From: Hohaiivirga sp031546825
Lineage (GTDB): Bacteria; Pseudomonadota; Alphaproteobacteria; Rhizobiales; Beijerinckiaceae
DNA: 64,000 nucleotides
Assembly (NCBI GenBank): GCA_031546825.1
Contig: JAVBJU010000024.1
Span: 16,049 to 80,048, forward strand
Direction of reading: 5' to 3'
A model generated the notes under the pieces. The model did not search any database. It had not been told where the DNA came from and worked only from the letters and a program-made list of their open reading frames with translations. Positions 16,464 to 24,918 of this stretch are shown here, in pieces; positions within the stretch are counted from its first letter, which is position 1, and every line of letters starts with the position of its first letter. The position numbers and the translations under genes are program-made.

Positions 16464-17534
16464 ATGAGCAGCGTTCAGGCGGCAATTGAGGCTTTTTCCA
16501 AGGGTGAGATTGTCATTGTTACCGATGATGATGACCGCGAGAATGAGGGCGACCTGATCGTCGCGGCCTCCCTGTGCACACCGGAGAAGATGGCCTTCAT
16601 CATCCGCAATACCTGCGGCATCGTCTGTGCGCCGCTGACCTCTGAACTCGCGCGCAAGCTCAACCTCAATCCGATGGTGGCATCGAATGACGCCCCGCTC
16701 GGCACCGCGTTCACCGTCACGGTGGACGTGAAGCATGGTCTCACCACTGGCATCTCCGCTGAGCAGCGCTCGAACACCGTGCGGGCACTGGCGAGCCATA
16801 ATATTGGCGCTTCCGATTTTGTGCGCCCCGGCCATGTCTTTCCGCTGATTGCCAAGGATGGCGGCGTATTGATGCGCTCGGGCCATACCGAAGCGGCGGT
16901 TGATCTGTGCAAGCTCGCAAGCCTCCCGCCGGTTGGTGTGATTTGTGAATTGGCCAATGACGACGGCACTGTGATGAAGGGCCATCAGATCAAGGAATTT
17001 GCTGCCAAGCACAAGCTGCAGCAGGTTTCGGTGGCCGATCTCATTGCCTACCGCCAGATGCGCGAAAAGCTGGTGGAACGGATTTCCACTTTCCCCGTGC
17101 CAACCCAGTGGGGAGAGTTCACCGGTTACGCCTTCACCACGCCGTTCGACCCCGAGCAGCATCTGGCATTGGTCTATGGCCGCATTGGTGACGGCAGGGA
17201 TGTGTTGGTGCGGCTGCACCGCGCCAATATTCTCGCGGATGTGTTTGCCGGTGCCAAGACGATTGCGCCGGTGATGGAAAAGATCGTCAAGGAGGGCAGG
17301 GGTATCCTCGTCTACCTGCGCGACGGCACCGCTGGCGTACCGACCACCCAACTGGCTCCCGGCGAGGAAAGCTCGGAAGACGCGCGCGTCAATCAATGGC
17401 GCGAGATCGGCCTCGGTGCGCAGATATTGCGCGATCTTGGCGTCTCTTCGATCCGCAATATTTCATCCGCCGCGCGTTCCTATATTGGCCTGCGCGGCTT
17501 CGGCATCGAGATTTCGGGTGACGAAAGCCTCTAA
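16464..17534 (+). CDS. ribB: 3,4-dihydroxy-2-butanone-4-phosphate synthase with a degenerate GTP cyclohydrolase II domain
   Basis: A 356-residue RibBA-like protein. The N-terminal DHBP synthase domain (residues 1-200) is intact: DDDDRENEGDLIVAA (Mg2+ and ribulose-5-phosphate binding) and GHTEAAVDLCKLA. The C-terminal domain (residues 205-356) aligns with GTP cyclohydrolase II but its zinc site is gone: where the active enzyme has a CxTGDxF...CDCG pattern, this protein reads ANILADVFAGAKTIA, with no cysteine. It should make DHBP from ribulose-5-phosphate for riboflavin synthesis, while cyclohydrolase activity is unlikely. AGGAG lies 6 bases before ATG. Confidence 0.93.
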   Translation: MSSVQAAIEAFSKGEIVIVTDDDDRENEGDLIVAASLCTPEKMAFIIRNTCGIVCAPLTSELARKLNLNPMVASNDAPLGTAFTVTVDVKHGLTTGISAEQRSNTVRALASHNIGASDFVRPGHVFPLIAKDGGVLMRSGHTEAAVDLCKLASLPPVGVICELANDDGTVMKGHQIKEFAAKHKLQQVSVADLIAYRQMREKLVERISTFPVPTQWGEFTGYAFTTPFDPEQHLALVYGRIGDGRDVLVRLHRANILADVFAGAKTIAPVMEKIVKEGRGILVYLRDGTAGVPTTQLAPGEESSEDARVNQWREIGLGAQILRDLGVSSIRNISSAARSYIGLRGFGIEISGDESL

Positions 17535-17568
17535 AAAGGGCCTCGATCACGCCTTGCGCATAAAAATA

Positions 17569-17597
17569 GGCCGGGATGAGTTTGTCTCATCCCGGCC
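17569..17597. terminator. bidirectional terminator between ribB and the OprB porin gene
   Basis: A perfect 12-bp stem (GGCCGGGATGAG / CTCATCCCGGCC) with a 5-base loop, flanked by an A-rich run on the left and TGATTTTTG on the right. It lies between convergent genes. Confidence 0.88.
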
Positions 17598-17618
17598 TGA
17601 TTTTTGAGCGTTGCGGCC

Positions 17619-19028
17619 TCAATAATTGATCGTTGTTCTCAGCCCAAACACCGCAGCGTTCTTCAGCACTTTCTGTCCCGTGGCATCGTTCGGGTCGAGG
17701 ATGCGGCCTTGCGGGTGGAAGATGTACTGGAAGTCCGGTTGGATGGTCCAGCCGGGAACGATTTGCGCCTTATAAGAAACCTCAAGCACCGCCTCATAAT
17801 CGCGCCGTGGGACATAGCTTTCGGTGAAATATGCCTTGTCGCGGTCGAGGTTGCTGGCGCGTGATGAGATGCTGGCGATGCCAAAGCCGATGCCGAACTG
17901 ATCGTTGGGACGGCTTTCAAGCAGGCCCTTCACCGAGACGCCGCCATCAAAGTAGAAATCCACGAGATTGCGATTGCCTGGCACGGCTGAGATGCGGGTG
18001 AACAGGCCGATGCCGCGATCACCTTCCGTGCCGAATTTGTAAACCATCTGGTCGAGGATGCCGTAGAGGCCATAATTGCCACGGAACTGGCGGGCAACGC
18101 CGCTTGAGTCAGGGTTGGCAAGCGACAGGCCGGTATTGTCGAAACGCTGGTCGTTAAAGCGGTTGGAGTTGTACCAGCCGCCAATCTTCACCTGCCCGGC
18201 AAAGCCGTTCTCGCCACCGATAGAATATTTGTGGCTGCCTTCACCGATCCAGAAAGCGCCGTCGCTGGTGCGGAAGCTGGTGCCGCGCCGGTCGCAATAT
18301 TGCGGATTATCCCGGTCGCATGGACCAATTGGATCGCCGTTGAACAGGCCGACCATCAAGGAGGTGTTGGCGGTAAAATCATATTTCACGCGGATACCGG
18401 GAGTGGCTACGGGGTAAGCCGGGCCGCCATTTGGCAGGTTGATCCCCATAATCCCCGGCCAGCCGAAGGTGGAGTTGATGAAGAGACCTGCATGCTCGCT
18501 GGCGAAAAATTCGGAATCGGCGGCAAGCTGTCCTGCGCGGATCGAGAGCTTGTCATCCAGCAGCTTCTGCTCCACCCACAATTCGAACAGGCGGGTGGAA
18601 GGCGACGCGTCGATGTTTGACACTGTCAGCAGATTGCTGGTGAATTTTCCGGTGACGCCCTTGCCGTGGATCTGGAGAACGCTGGCATGGAACGAACCGC
18701 CCTTCCAACCGAAGGCTTTTTCGAGGTCGGTATCAAGATCAAGTTGCAAGCGCCCCATATAGGTCGAGCCGCGTTTGGCCCCGCCCGCCACATTGCCAAA
18801 AATTTCGCCGGTATAGATGAGCCCGTAAGTATAGCCCTTGGCGGCAAGCGCGGCGCGTAGGCCACCGGGATCGCCGAGCTGACCAAGATAAGGGGCGATA
18901 CTTTCCTTCTGTTCCGCTTCCGCAGGCTTCGCCTCTTCCTGCTTCTCGGCCGCCCGCGTTCCGGCCGCCATGGCGGGAGCCGACATCAGCAAAGCGGCAA
19001 GTAGAGAAGTATGGAATATTTTAGTCAT
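17619..19028 (-). CDS. OprB-family carbohydrate porin
   Basis: With start ATG 19028 the product is 469 residues with a signal peptide (LLAALLMSAPAMAAG). The mature protein has the OprB pattern of alternating short amphipathic strands, with YTGEIFGNVAGGAKRG, ELWVEQKLLDDKLSIRAGQ and FINSTFGWPGI as family landmarks, and it ends in an aromatic residue (TTINY), as outer-membrane barrels do. A charged Glu/Lys/Ala stretch follows the signal. OprB porins pass sugars across the outer membrane. A long AT-rich upstream region suggests regulated expression. Confidence 0.85.
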   Translation of the reverse strand: MTKIFHTSLLAALLMSAPAMAAGTRAAEKQEEAKPAEAEQKESIAPYLGQLGDPGGLRAALAAKGYTYGLIYTGEIFGNVAGGAKRGSTYMGRLQLDLDTDLEKAFGWKGGSFHASVLQIHGKGVTGKFTSNLLTVSNIDASPSTRLFELWVEQKLLDDKLSIRAGQLAADSEFFASEHAGLFINSTFGWPGIMGINLPNGGPAYPVATPGIRVKYDFTANTSLMVGLFNGDPIGPCDRDNPQYCDRRGTSFRTSDGAFWIGEGSHKYSIGGENGFAGQVKIGGWYNSNRFNDQRFDNTGLSLANPDSSGVARQFRGNYGLYGILDQMVYKFGTEGDRGIGLFTRISAVPGNRNLVDFYFDGGVSVKGLLESRPNDQFGIGFGIASISSRASNLDRDKAYFTESYVPRRDYEAVLEVSYKAQIVPGWTIQPDFQYIFHPQGRILDPNDATGQKVLKNAAVFGLRTTINY

Positions 19029-19352
19029 GGAACTCTCCAAAGTAGCAATCTGGGCACCGCTATTAAAAATAGCGGTGTTCCGACATCGCTTGATTCTCAA
19101 CTTGTTGAGGTATTGTTTTCGATAGATTTTTTCAATTTAATTCGACTTTAATGCGCTAGATTATAATTAGTTTAATCTAATAAATGTGGATAGATTGATT
19201 TATTAAAATCATTTTCTCCATGGAAACCATCATGTTGAGTCGTTTATTCGAGTAAATCTAATCTACAGACAGCATTGGCTTGAGATTTCAAAGACTTGAA
19301 GGTTTTGCAGGAAACGGGTGTCGTCGCACAGCTGTTTGCATCACAATGGCAT
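19029..19352. other. AT-rich intergenic region with TAGATTA/TAATCTA inverted repeats
   Basis: About 160 bases (19100-19265) are strongly AT-rich. An inverted repeat TAGATTA-N9-TAATCTA spans 19157-19179, and another TAATCTA copy is at 19259-19265. These could be operator sites for the divergent porin gene. No regulator for them was identified. Confidence 0.45.
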
Positions 19353-19649
19353 ATGGTCAGCTCTCGCAATGCACCCGCAATACCCTCCACGGACTGGCGC
19401 CCGCCAGAGCGTCATGTTGTGCCGTTGCATGAAACGGATGATGACAAATGGCGTGTGGTGGTCGCCCGTGATAGGGCCGCGCGCGGCCACTTTTTCCTGG
19501 CTGTCAGAACAACAGGAATCTACTGCGCCCCCGGCTGTTGCGCGCGTACCCCGTTGCGCAAGAATGTCATATTCTTTGCGAGCTATTCTGCTGCCGAAGA
19601 TGCGGGGTTTCGGGCCTGCAAACGATGCCGTCCCAGCGAGGGCGGATAG
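19353..19649 (+). CDS. stand-alone Ada-type metal-binding domain protein
   Basis: A 98-residue protein whose second half is the N-terminal domain of Ada: DKWRVVVARDRAARGHFFLA, then GIYCAPGCCARTP and GFRACKRCRPSE, giving the four cysteines that bind zinc and accept a methyl group from phosphotriesters. In Ada these precede an AraC DNA-binding domain and a methyltransferase domain; here a stop follows the CKRC motif, so neither is present. It may act as a small methyl-phosphotriester sensor or be a truncated remnant. The start is uncertain: TTG 19296 is an in-frame alternative, and no good ribosome site precedes either. Confidence 0.65.
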   Translation: MVSSRNAPAIPSTDWRPPERHVVPLHETDDDKWRVVVARDRAARGHFFLAVRTTGIYCAPGCCARTPLRKNVIFFASYSAAEDAGFRACKRCRPSEGG

Positions 19650-19691
19650 CCCGGCTGTTTCGACCTGTCGGCATCTCAACAGATGAAGGAC

Positions 19692-19739
19692 TTGACGTTT
19701 TCAGGAGCGATGGGCATATGAGAATGAATGTTCATTCTC
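19692..19739 (+). promoter_or_regulatory. promoter and TetR-type operator of the efflux operon
   Basis: A -35 box TTGACG (19692-19697) is followed after 17 bases by CATATG (19715-19720). Overlapping its end is a perfect 20-bp inverted repeat, GAGAATGAATGTTCATTCTC (19720-19739): 9-bp arms around TG. It covers the predicted transcription start, as expected for autorepression by the TetR protein encoded at 19753. Confidence 0.75.
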
Positions 19740-19752
19740 TCTGGGTAGGTTT

Positions 19753-20388
19753 ATGCAGCTTCAGTCGCCCGTCACTGCGCCCGAACTATCGGCGCGTGCC
19801 ATTCATATTCTTGAATCGGCCGAGCGGTGCTTTGCCCGCAACGGGTTTCATCGTGCCACCATGCAGGATGTGGCCCGCGAAGCGGCCATGAGCCCTGGCA
19901 ACCTGTATCGTTATTTTCCGTCAAAGTCGGAGATGGTGGCTGGGCTGATTGCCCGCGACCGGGCGATGGTTGCGGAAAAGCTCGAGATCATCAAGGCTCA
20001 GAACAACTTTCGCGATGCTTTTCTGAAATTGTGCTGGAGCTATCTGGCGCATGAGCCGCAGGAGCGGATCGCGCTGTGGATCGAAATATGGGCCGAGGCC
20101 ACCCATAACCCGGACATCGCGTCATTGACTGCGCGCTGTGACGAAGACAATGGCAAGATGCTTTTTGCGATGTTTGAAAACGCCAAAGTGGGCGGGCAGT
20201 TGCCGCCGCAGTTCGACTCTGGCGCTTTTCTCGACCTTTTGCTGGTGATGAGCAACGGACTTCTGGTGCAGCGCGCGCTTCTGCGCGGCTTCGACCCGGA
20301 GCGGGCGCTCGCCCAGATCGACACTTTATTACAAGCGGCCGTGCAGGGCACCCTCGCTTTGCCGCCTCGCGCTAAGGATACTGAATAA
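19753..20388 (+). CDS. TetR/AcrR family transcriptional regulator
   Basis: A 211-residue TetR-type repressor. The helix-turn-helix is at residues about 27-50 (GFHRATMQDVAREAAMSPGNLYRYF). The C-terminal ligand domain is typical of AcrR-like drug-efflux regulators. A perfect operator lies 14-33 bases upstream of the ATG and the stop codon overlaps the start of the membrane-fusion gene (TAATG), so repressor and pump are one transcript under self-control. GGGTAGG gives the ribosome site. Confidence 0.9.
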   Translation: MQLQSPVTAPELSARAIHILESAERCFARNGFHRATMQDVAREAAMSPGNLYRYFPSKSEMVAGLIARDRAMVAEKLEIIKAQNNFRDAFLKLCWSYLAHEPQERIALWIEIWAEATHNPDIASLTARCDEDNGKMLFAMFENAKVGGQLPPQFDSGAFLDLLLVMSNGLLVQRALLRGFDPERALAQIDTLLQAAVQGTLALPPRAKDTE

Positions 20389-21662
20389 TGGCAAATCGCC
20401 AATTTAATTTAGGGAATATGGAACACCTTGTGGAGACCATCCGCGCACAGGGGAAATACCTCATGCGGAAAGTCGCTCTGAGAGTAAACGCGCAGCGCGC
20501 GGCTCCGAAAACCACGAAAAAGAAAATGATGATCGGTGGCGCTTTGTGCCTTGCTGTTGTGGGTTCCGTGGCGCTGTTGCGGTCGCCTTCCGCCGGGGAG
20601 GCTGCGCCGACGGTGCTCGCGCCCCTGGTGAGCGTCGCGGAAGCGAAGATGCGCGATGTCATCGACCGCGCCGCCGTCACCGGGACATTGGTGCCCTTTG
20701 ATGAAATTCTGGTGACGCCGGAAATTGATGGCTACCGCATCGTCGCCGTGCTGGTTGATGAGGGGGCGCGTGTTGAAAAGGGGCAGGTGCTGGCTCGTCT
20801 TTCCCGCGATATTCTCGACGCCCAGATGACGCAACTGACCGCCGCCATCGAGCAGGCGAAAAATCAGATTATTCAGGCCGAAGCCGCCAATATCGAAGCC
20901 CAGCAATCCCTGCAACGCACCATGACGCTGAGCCGTTCCGGCAACAGCACCGAAGCAACGCTCGAACAGAAGCAATCACTTGCGCGCGCCGCTGAAGGGC
21001 GCCTCAATGCGGCGCGTAACGGGCTTGTCATCGCCGAAGCGCAACGCACCGAACTCGGTGTCCGGCTGGAGCGCACCGATATCCGCGCCCCCGAGGCGGG
21101 CATTGTCAGCCGCAAGATCGCGCGCATCGGTGCGGTTGCCTCGGCGGCCAGCGAGCCGTTGTTTCGTATCATTGCGCTTGGGCGCATCGAACTTGAAGCC
21201 GATGTGACCGAATACCAGTTGCCGCGCCTGCATGAAGGTGCTCCGGCGATTGTCACGCTGGATGCCGGGCATAAGGTTGAAGGCCAGGTGCGGCTTGTTT
21301 CGCCCGAGGTTGATCGTAAGACCCGGCTTGGCAAGGTGCGCATTGCCGTGCCGTCCGAGAGCGGATTGCGTATCGGTGCGTTTGCTTATGCCACCATTGA
21401 ATTGGCGCGCAAGGCTGCCATTGCGGTTCCGTCCACGGCTGTCATCTATGGCGTTGAGGGGCCAAGCCTGCAGGTGGTGCGGGATAGCCGCGTTGTGACG
21501 CGGCGCGTCACGGTTGGCTTGTCCGGTGAAGGCTTTGTTGAGGTCATTGGTGACGTTAAGGACGGCGATCAGATCGTTGCCCGCGCCGGAAGCTTCCTGC
21601 AGGATGGCGATGCCGTGCGCACTGTGCCCGCCGCCACCGCTGCGGTCAAAGAGGCCCGCTGA
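20388..21662 (+). CDS. RND efflux periplasmic adaptor (membrane fusion) subunit
   Basis: A 424-residue adaptor. A hydrophobic N-terminal segment (about residues 48-65, MIGGALCLAVVGSVALL) anchors it to the inner membrane. The barrel-sandwich half-motifs are at VLVDEGARVEKGQVLARL (about 120-137) and TDIRAPEAGIVSRKIARIG; a helical hairpin with heptads lies between them (about 140-210). The start ATG at 20388 overlaps the TetR stop. Later methionines at 20418 and 20463 are possible starts. It should couple the RND pump to an outer-membrane channel that is not in this window. Confidence 0.88.
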   Translation: MANRQFNLGNMEHLVETIRAQGKYLMRKVALRVNAQRAAPKTTKKKMMIGGALCLAVVGSVALLRSPSAGEAAPTVLAPLVSVAEAKMRDVIDRAAVTGTLVPFDEILVTPEIDGYRIVAVLVDEGARVEKGQVLARLSRDILDAQMTQLTAAIEQAKNQIIQAEAANIEAQQSLQRTMTLSRSGNSTEATLEQKQSLARAAEGRLNAARNGLVIAEAQRTELGVRLERTDIRAPEAGIVSRKIARIGAVASAASEPLFRIIALGRIELEADVTEYQLPRLHEGAPAIVTLDAGHKVEGQVRLVSPEVDRKTRLGKVRIAVPSESGLRIGAFAYATIELARKAAIAVPSTAVIYGVEGPSLQVVRDSRVVTRRVTVGLSGEGFVEVIGDVKDGDQIVARAGSFLQDGDAVRTVPAATAAVKEAR

Positions 21663-24600
21663 TGCGTTTGAATATTTCGGCCTGGGCCATCCGCAAACCC
21701 ATTCCCGCCATTGTGCTGTTCATCGTATTGACGGTGCTCGGCATTTTCAGCTTTTCGCATTTGCCGATCACACGGTTTCCCAACATTGATCTGCCCATTA
21801 TCTCGATCACCGTGACCCAGGCGGGCGCTGCGCCCTCTGAGTTGCAAAACCAGGTGACGAAGCGGGTCGAGGATGCTGTGGCCGGGGTGAATGGTGTCAA
21901 ACACATAATGTCGGCCATCTCGGAAGGCGTATCGACCACCACCATCGAGTTTCAGATCGAAATAAATTCCGACCGCGCATTGAACGATGTGAAGGATGCC
22001 ATCGCCAAGATACGTGTCGACCTGCCGCGCTCCATTGACGAGCCCATCGTCCAGCGCTTCGATATTGCTGGTCTGCCCATTGCCACCTATGCCGCCTTCG
22101 CCCCGGCAATGACGCCGGAAGATGTATCGTGGTTTGTCGATGACGTGGTGGCGCGCGCCCTGCAAAGCGTACCGGGTGTGGCGCAGATCCGCCGCAGCGG
22201 CGGCGCTGACCGTGAAATCCGCGTGACGTTGCGCCCAGAGCGGTTGTTGTCGCTCGGCATCACTGCCGCCGAGGTTAATCAGCAACTGCGCTTGACCAGT
22301 GTCGATCTCACCGGCGGGCGCGGCGAACTCGGCGGGCAGGAGCAGTCGATCCGCACCCTCGGAGGCGCGCAGTCGCTCGATAATCTCGCTGCGACCAATA
22401 TTGTGCTTTCCGGTGGCCGCAAGGTGCGGCTCGATGAATTGGCAACCATCACTGACTCTTCGGAAGAGCCGCGCATGTTTGCCCGTTTCAACGGCACGCC
22501 GGTGGTTTCCTTTGCCATATCCCGCGCTTCAGGCGCGAGCGATGCGACCGTCGCGGTCGGGGTGCAAAAACGCATTGCCGAGATCAACCAGCAATACCCC
22601 GATGTGCGCCTTGAGTTGATTGACACCGAAGTGACCTACACGGTTGGCAATTACGAATCTGCCATGCACACGCTCATTGAAGGGGCGGTGCTTGCGGTGA
22701 TCGTGGTGTTCTTCTTCCTGCGCGACTGGCGAGCCACGGCAATCGCCGCTGTGGCTTTGCCCTTGTCGGTGCTGCCCACCTTCTGGGTCATTTCCTGGCT
22801 TGGTTTTTCACTGAACCTTGTGAGCCTTCTCGGTATCACGCTGGTTACAGGTATTCTCGTCGATGACGCCATCGTTGAGATCGAAAACATCGTGCGCCAT
22901 ATGCGCATGGGCAAATCGCCCTACCGCGCCTCCCTTGAGGCTGCCGATGAGATCGGGCTTGCGGTGATCGCCATCACCTTTTCCATTGTCGCGGTGTTCG
23001 TGCCGGTGAGCTTCATGAAGGGCATCGCCGGTCAGTATTTCAAGCAGTTCGGCATCACGGTTGCGGTTGCTGTGCTGTTTTCGCTGCTGGTTGCGCGCCT
23101 TATTACCCCGTTGCTCGCCGCCTATTTCCTGAAGCCCCACGAAGCGGTGGAGGAGCGTGATGGGCCGATCATGCGGTTTTATACGCGGCTCGTTGATTGG
23201 TCTGTACGCCACAAATACCGCACGTTGGCGCTGGGGGCGGGCTTCTTCATCCTGTCCATCATGTCGACAGGTCTGTTGCCGTCGGGCTTCATGCCGCAGG
23301 AGGACGTGAACCGCTCGATCTTCATTGTCGAATTGCCGCCCGGTGCGCGGTTGGACGATACCCGCCAGGTGACCGATGAAATGACACGCCGGTTGCGCAC
23401 CATGTCCGAGGTGCATTCGGTGATTGTGTCCGGTGGTATCAAGGTGCCGCAAGGGCAGGATATCCGCACGGCGACGTTGATTATCAATTTCGTGCCAAAG
23501 GATGAGCGCAAGCTGACGCAGTCACAACTGCAAACCAAGATTTCTGGCATGTTCACGGAACTGCCGGATGTGCGCTTCTATTTGCTCAACGATAATGGCC
23601 AACGCGCTTTCAGTCTCACAGTGGCGGGAGCCGACGAACAGGCGGTGATTGCCACCGCCAACGCCATGCAGCGCGAGATGCGCGCTATCCCGATGCTGGA
23701 AAACGTTTATTCCACCGTGCCGCTTGACCGCCCGGAAATTCGCCTCAAACCGCGAGCTGGCGTTGCGGCTGAGCTTGGCGTCTCCACCGATGTGATCGCC
23801 GAAACCATCCGGGTGGCGACGATGGGGGATATCGAGGCCAATCTGGCCAAGTTCAATTCAGGGACGCGGCAAATTCCCATCCGGGTGCAATTGCCTGACG
23901 CGGCGCGGGCAGATCTCGTGCTGCTGCGAACCCTTAAAGTGCCCACCGCCGCCGGTCCGGTGCCGCTTGATGCTGTGGCGGAGGTGGAATTGGGCCGCGG
24001 CCCGTCTTCCATCGACCGCTACGATCGCGCTTTGCGCATTGCCATGGAAGGCGACATGAAGGGGTCGGATGCGCTTGGTGAGGCGGTCGATGCCGTGATG
24101 GCGCTGCCCTCGGTCAAGAACCGTCCGGCGGGTGTTGAAATACGTCAGTTCGGTGATGTCGAGGTGATGAACGAGGTGTTTTCCGGCTTTGCCCAGGCGA
24201 TGGGTATCGGCATCATGTTGGTGCTTGGCGTGCTGGTGTTGTTGTTTGCCAACTTCCTCCAGCCGTTTACCATTCTGCTGTCGTTACCACTGTCTATTGG
24301 CGGTGCCATTCTAGCGCTGCTTCTCACGCGCAACTCCATTTCGATGCCGGTGGTGATCGGCTTCCTGATGCTGATGGGCATTGTCACCAAGAACGCCATC
24401 ATGCTGGTTGATTTTGCAGTGGAGCGTGTCGCGGAAGGGTGGAACCACATCGACGCCATCGTTGATGCGGGTAGAAAGCGCGCGCGCCCCATCGTCATGA
24501 CTTCTTTGGCGATGGTTGCTGGCATGGTGCCCAGCGCGCTGGCCATCGGTGCCGGCGGCGAGTTCCGCGCACCCATGGCGATTGCGGTGATGGGCGGCCT

Positions 24601-24742
24601 TGTGGTTTCGACCGCGCTGTCGCTCATCTTCGTGCCCGCTTTCTTTATCCTTATCGACGACTTGTCGCGGTTCCTGACCGGGAAACTCGGCAAGCTCGTG
24701 GGGGACAAGGATGAGGAGGGCGATGCTCCCGCCCATCATTAA
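21662..24742 (+). CDS. RND multidrug efflux permease (HAE1/AcrB type)
   Basis: A 1026-residue inner-membrane transporter with the RND duplicated topology: an N-terminal helix (IPAIVLFIVLTVLGIFS), a large periplasmic domain, then helices 2-6, and the same order in the second half. The proton-relay aspartates are in GILVDDAIVEIENIV (about residues 400-414). The ATG overlaps the adaptor stop (TGATG). It exports drugs or toxic compounds using the proton gradient. The substrate range is unknown; TetR control suggests induction by an amphipathic ligand. Confidence 0.93.
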   Translation: MRLNISAWAIRKPIPAIVLFIVLTVLGIFSFSHLPITRFPNIDLPIISITVTQAGAAPSELQNQVTKRVEDAVAGVNGVKHIMSAISEGVSTTTIEFQIEINSDRALNDVKDAIAKIRVDLPRSIDEPIVQRFDIAGLPIATYAAFAPAMTPEDVSWFVDDVVARALQSVPGVAQIRRSGGADREIRVTLRPERLLSLGITAAEVNQQLRLTSVDLTGGRGELGGQEQSIRTLGGAQSLDNLAATNIVLSGGRKVRLDELATITDSSEEPRMFARFNGTPVVSFAISRASGASDATVAVGVQKRIAEINQQYPDVRLELIDTEVTYTVGNYESAMHTLIEGAVLAVIVVFFFLRDWRATAIAAVALPLSVLPTFWVISWLGFSLNLVSLLGITLVTGILVDDAIVEIENIVRHMRMGKSPYRASLEAADEIGLAVIAITFSIVAVFVPVSFMKGIAGQYFKQFGITVAVAVLFSLLVARLITPLLAAYFLKPHEAVEERDGPIMRFYTRLVDWSVRHKYRTLALGAGFFILSIMSTGLLPSGFMPQEDVNRSIFIVELPPGARLDDTRQVTDEMTRRLRTMSEVHSVIVSGGIKVPQGQDIRTATLIINFVPKDERKLTQSQLQTKISGMFTELPDVRFYLLNDNGQRAFSLTVAGADEQAVIATANAMQREMRAIPMLENVYSTVPLDRPEIRLKPRAGVAAELGVSTDVIAETIRVATMGDIEANLAKFNSGTRQIPIRVQLPDAARADLVLLRTLKVPTAAGPVPLDAVAEVELGRGPSSIDRYDRALRIAMEGDMKGSDALGEAVDAVMALPSVKNRPAGVEIRQFGDVEVMNEVFSGFAQAMGIGIMLVLGVLVLLFANFLQPFTILLSLPLSIGGAILALLLTRNSISMPVVIGFLMLMGIVTKNAIMLVDFAVERVAEGWNHIDAIVDAGRKRARPIVMTSLAMVAGMVPSALAIGAGGEFRAPMAIAVMGGLVVSTALSLIFVPAFFILIDDLSRFLTGKLGKLVGDKDEEGDAPAHH

Positions 24743-24748
24743 ATTAAC

Positions 24749-24787
24749 GCGCGGGCTGGTTCCTTCATGTCTGGCACCAGCCCGCGC
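24749..24787 (+). terminator. hairpin downstream of the RND operon
   Basis: A perfect 12-bp GC-rich stem, GCGCGGGCTGGT / ACCAGCCCGCGC, with a 15-base loop, starting 6 bases past the permease stop. The T run (TTTTTTT) comes about 20 bases later, so termination may be imperfect. Confidence 0.65.
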
Positions 24788-24918
24788 ACATGAAAAATAT
24801 TGCTGCGTTTTTTTGACCTCTGGACAGCATATACGTCCGCGCTTAAACCCTGAGCCGTCGCCTCAGGGGATTGGAACGGCGTTTTCCGGTTGATCCCCTC
24901 GTGTGTCGGGAGGGATCC

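Noticed and set aside
16032..17396. 454-codon minus-strand frame over aroC and ribB
   Set aside because: Entirely antisense to two conserved genes; typical shadow of GC-rich coding sequence.
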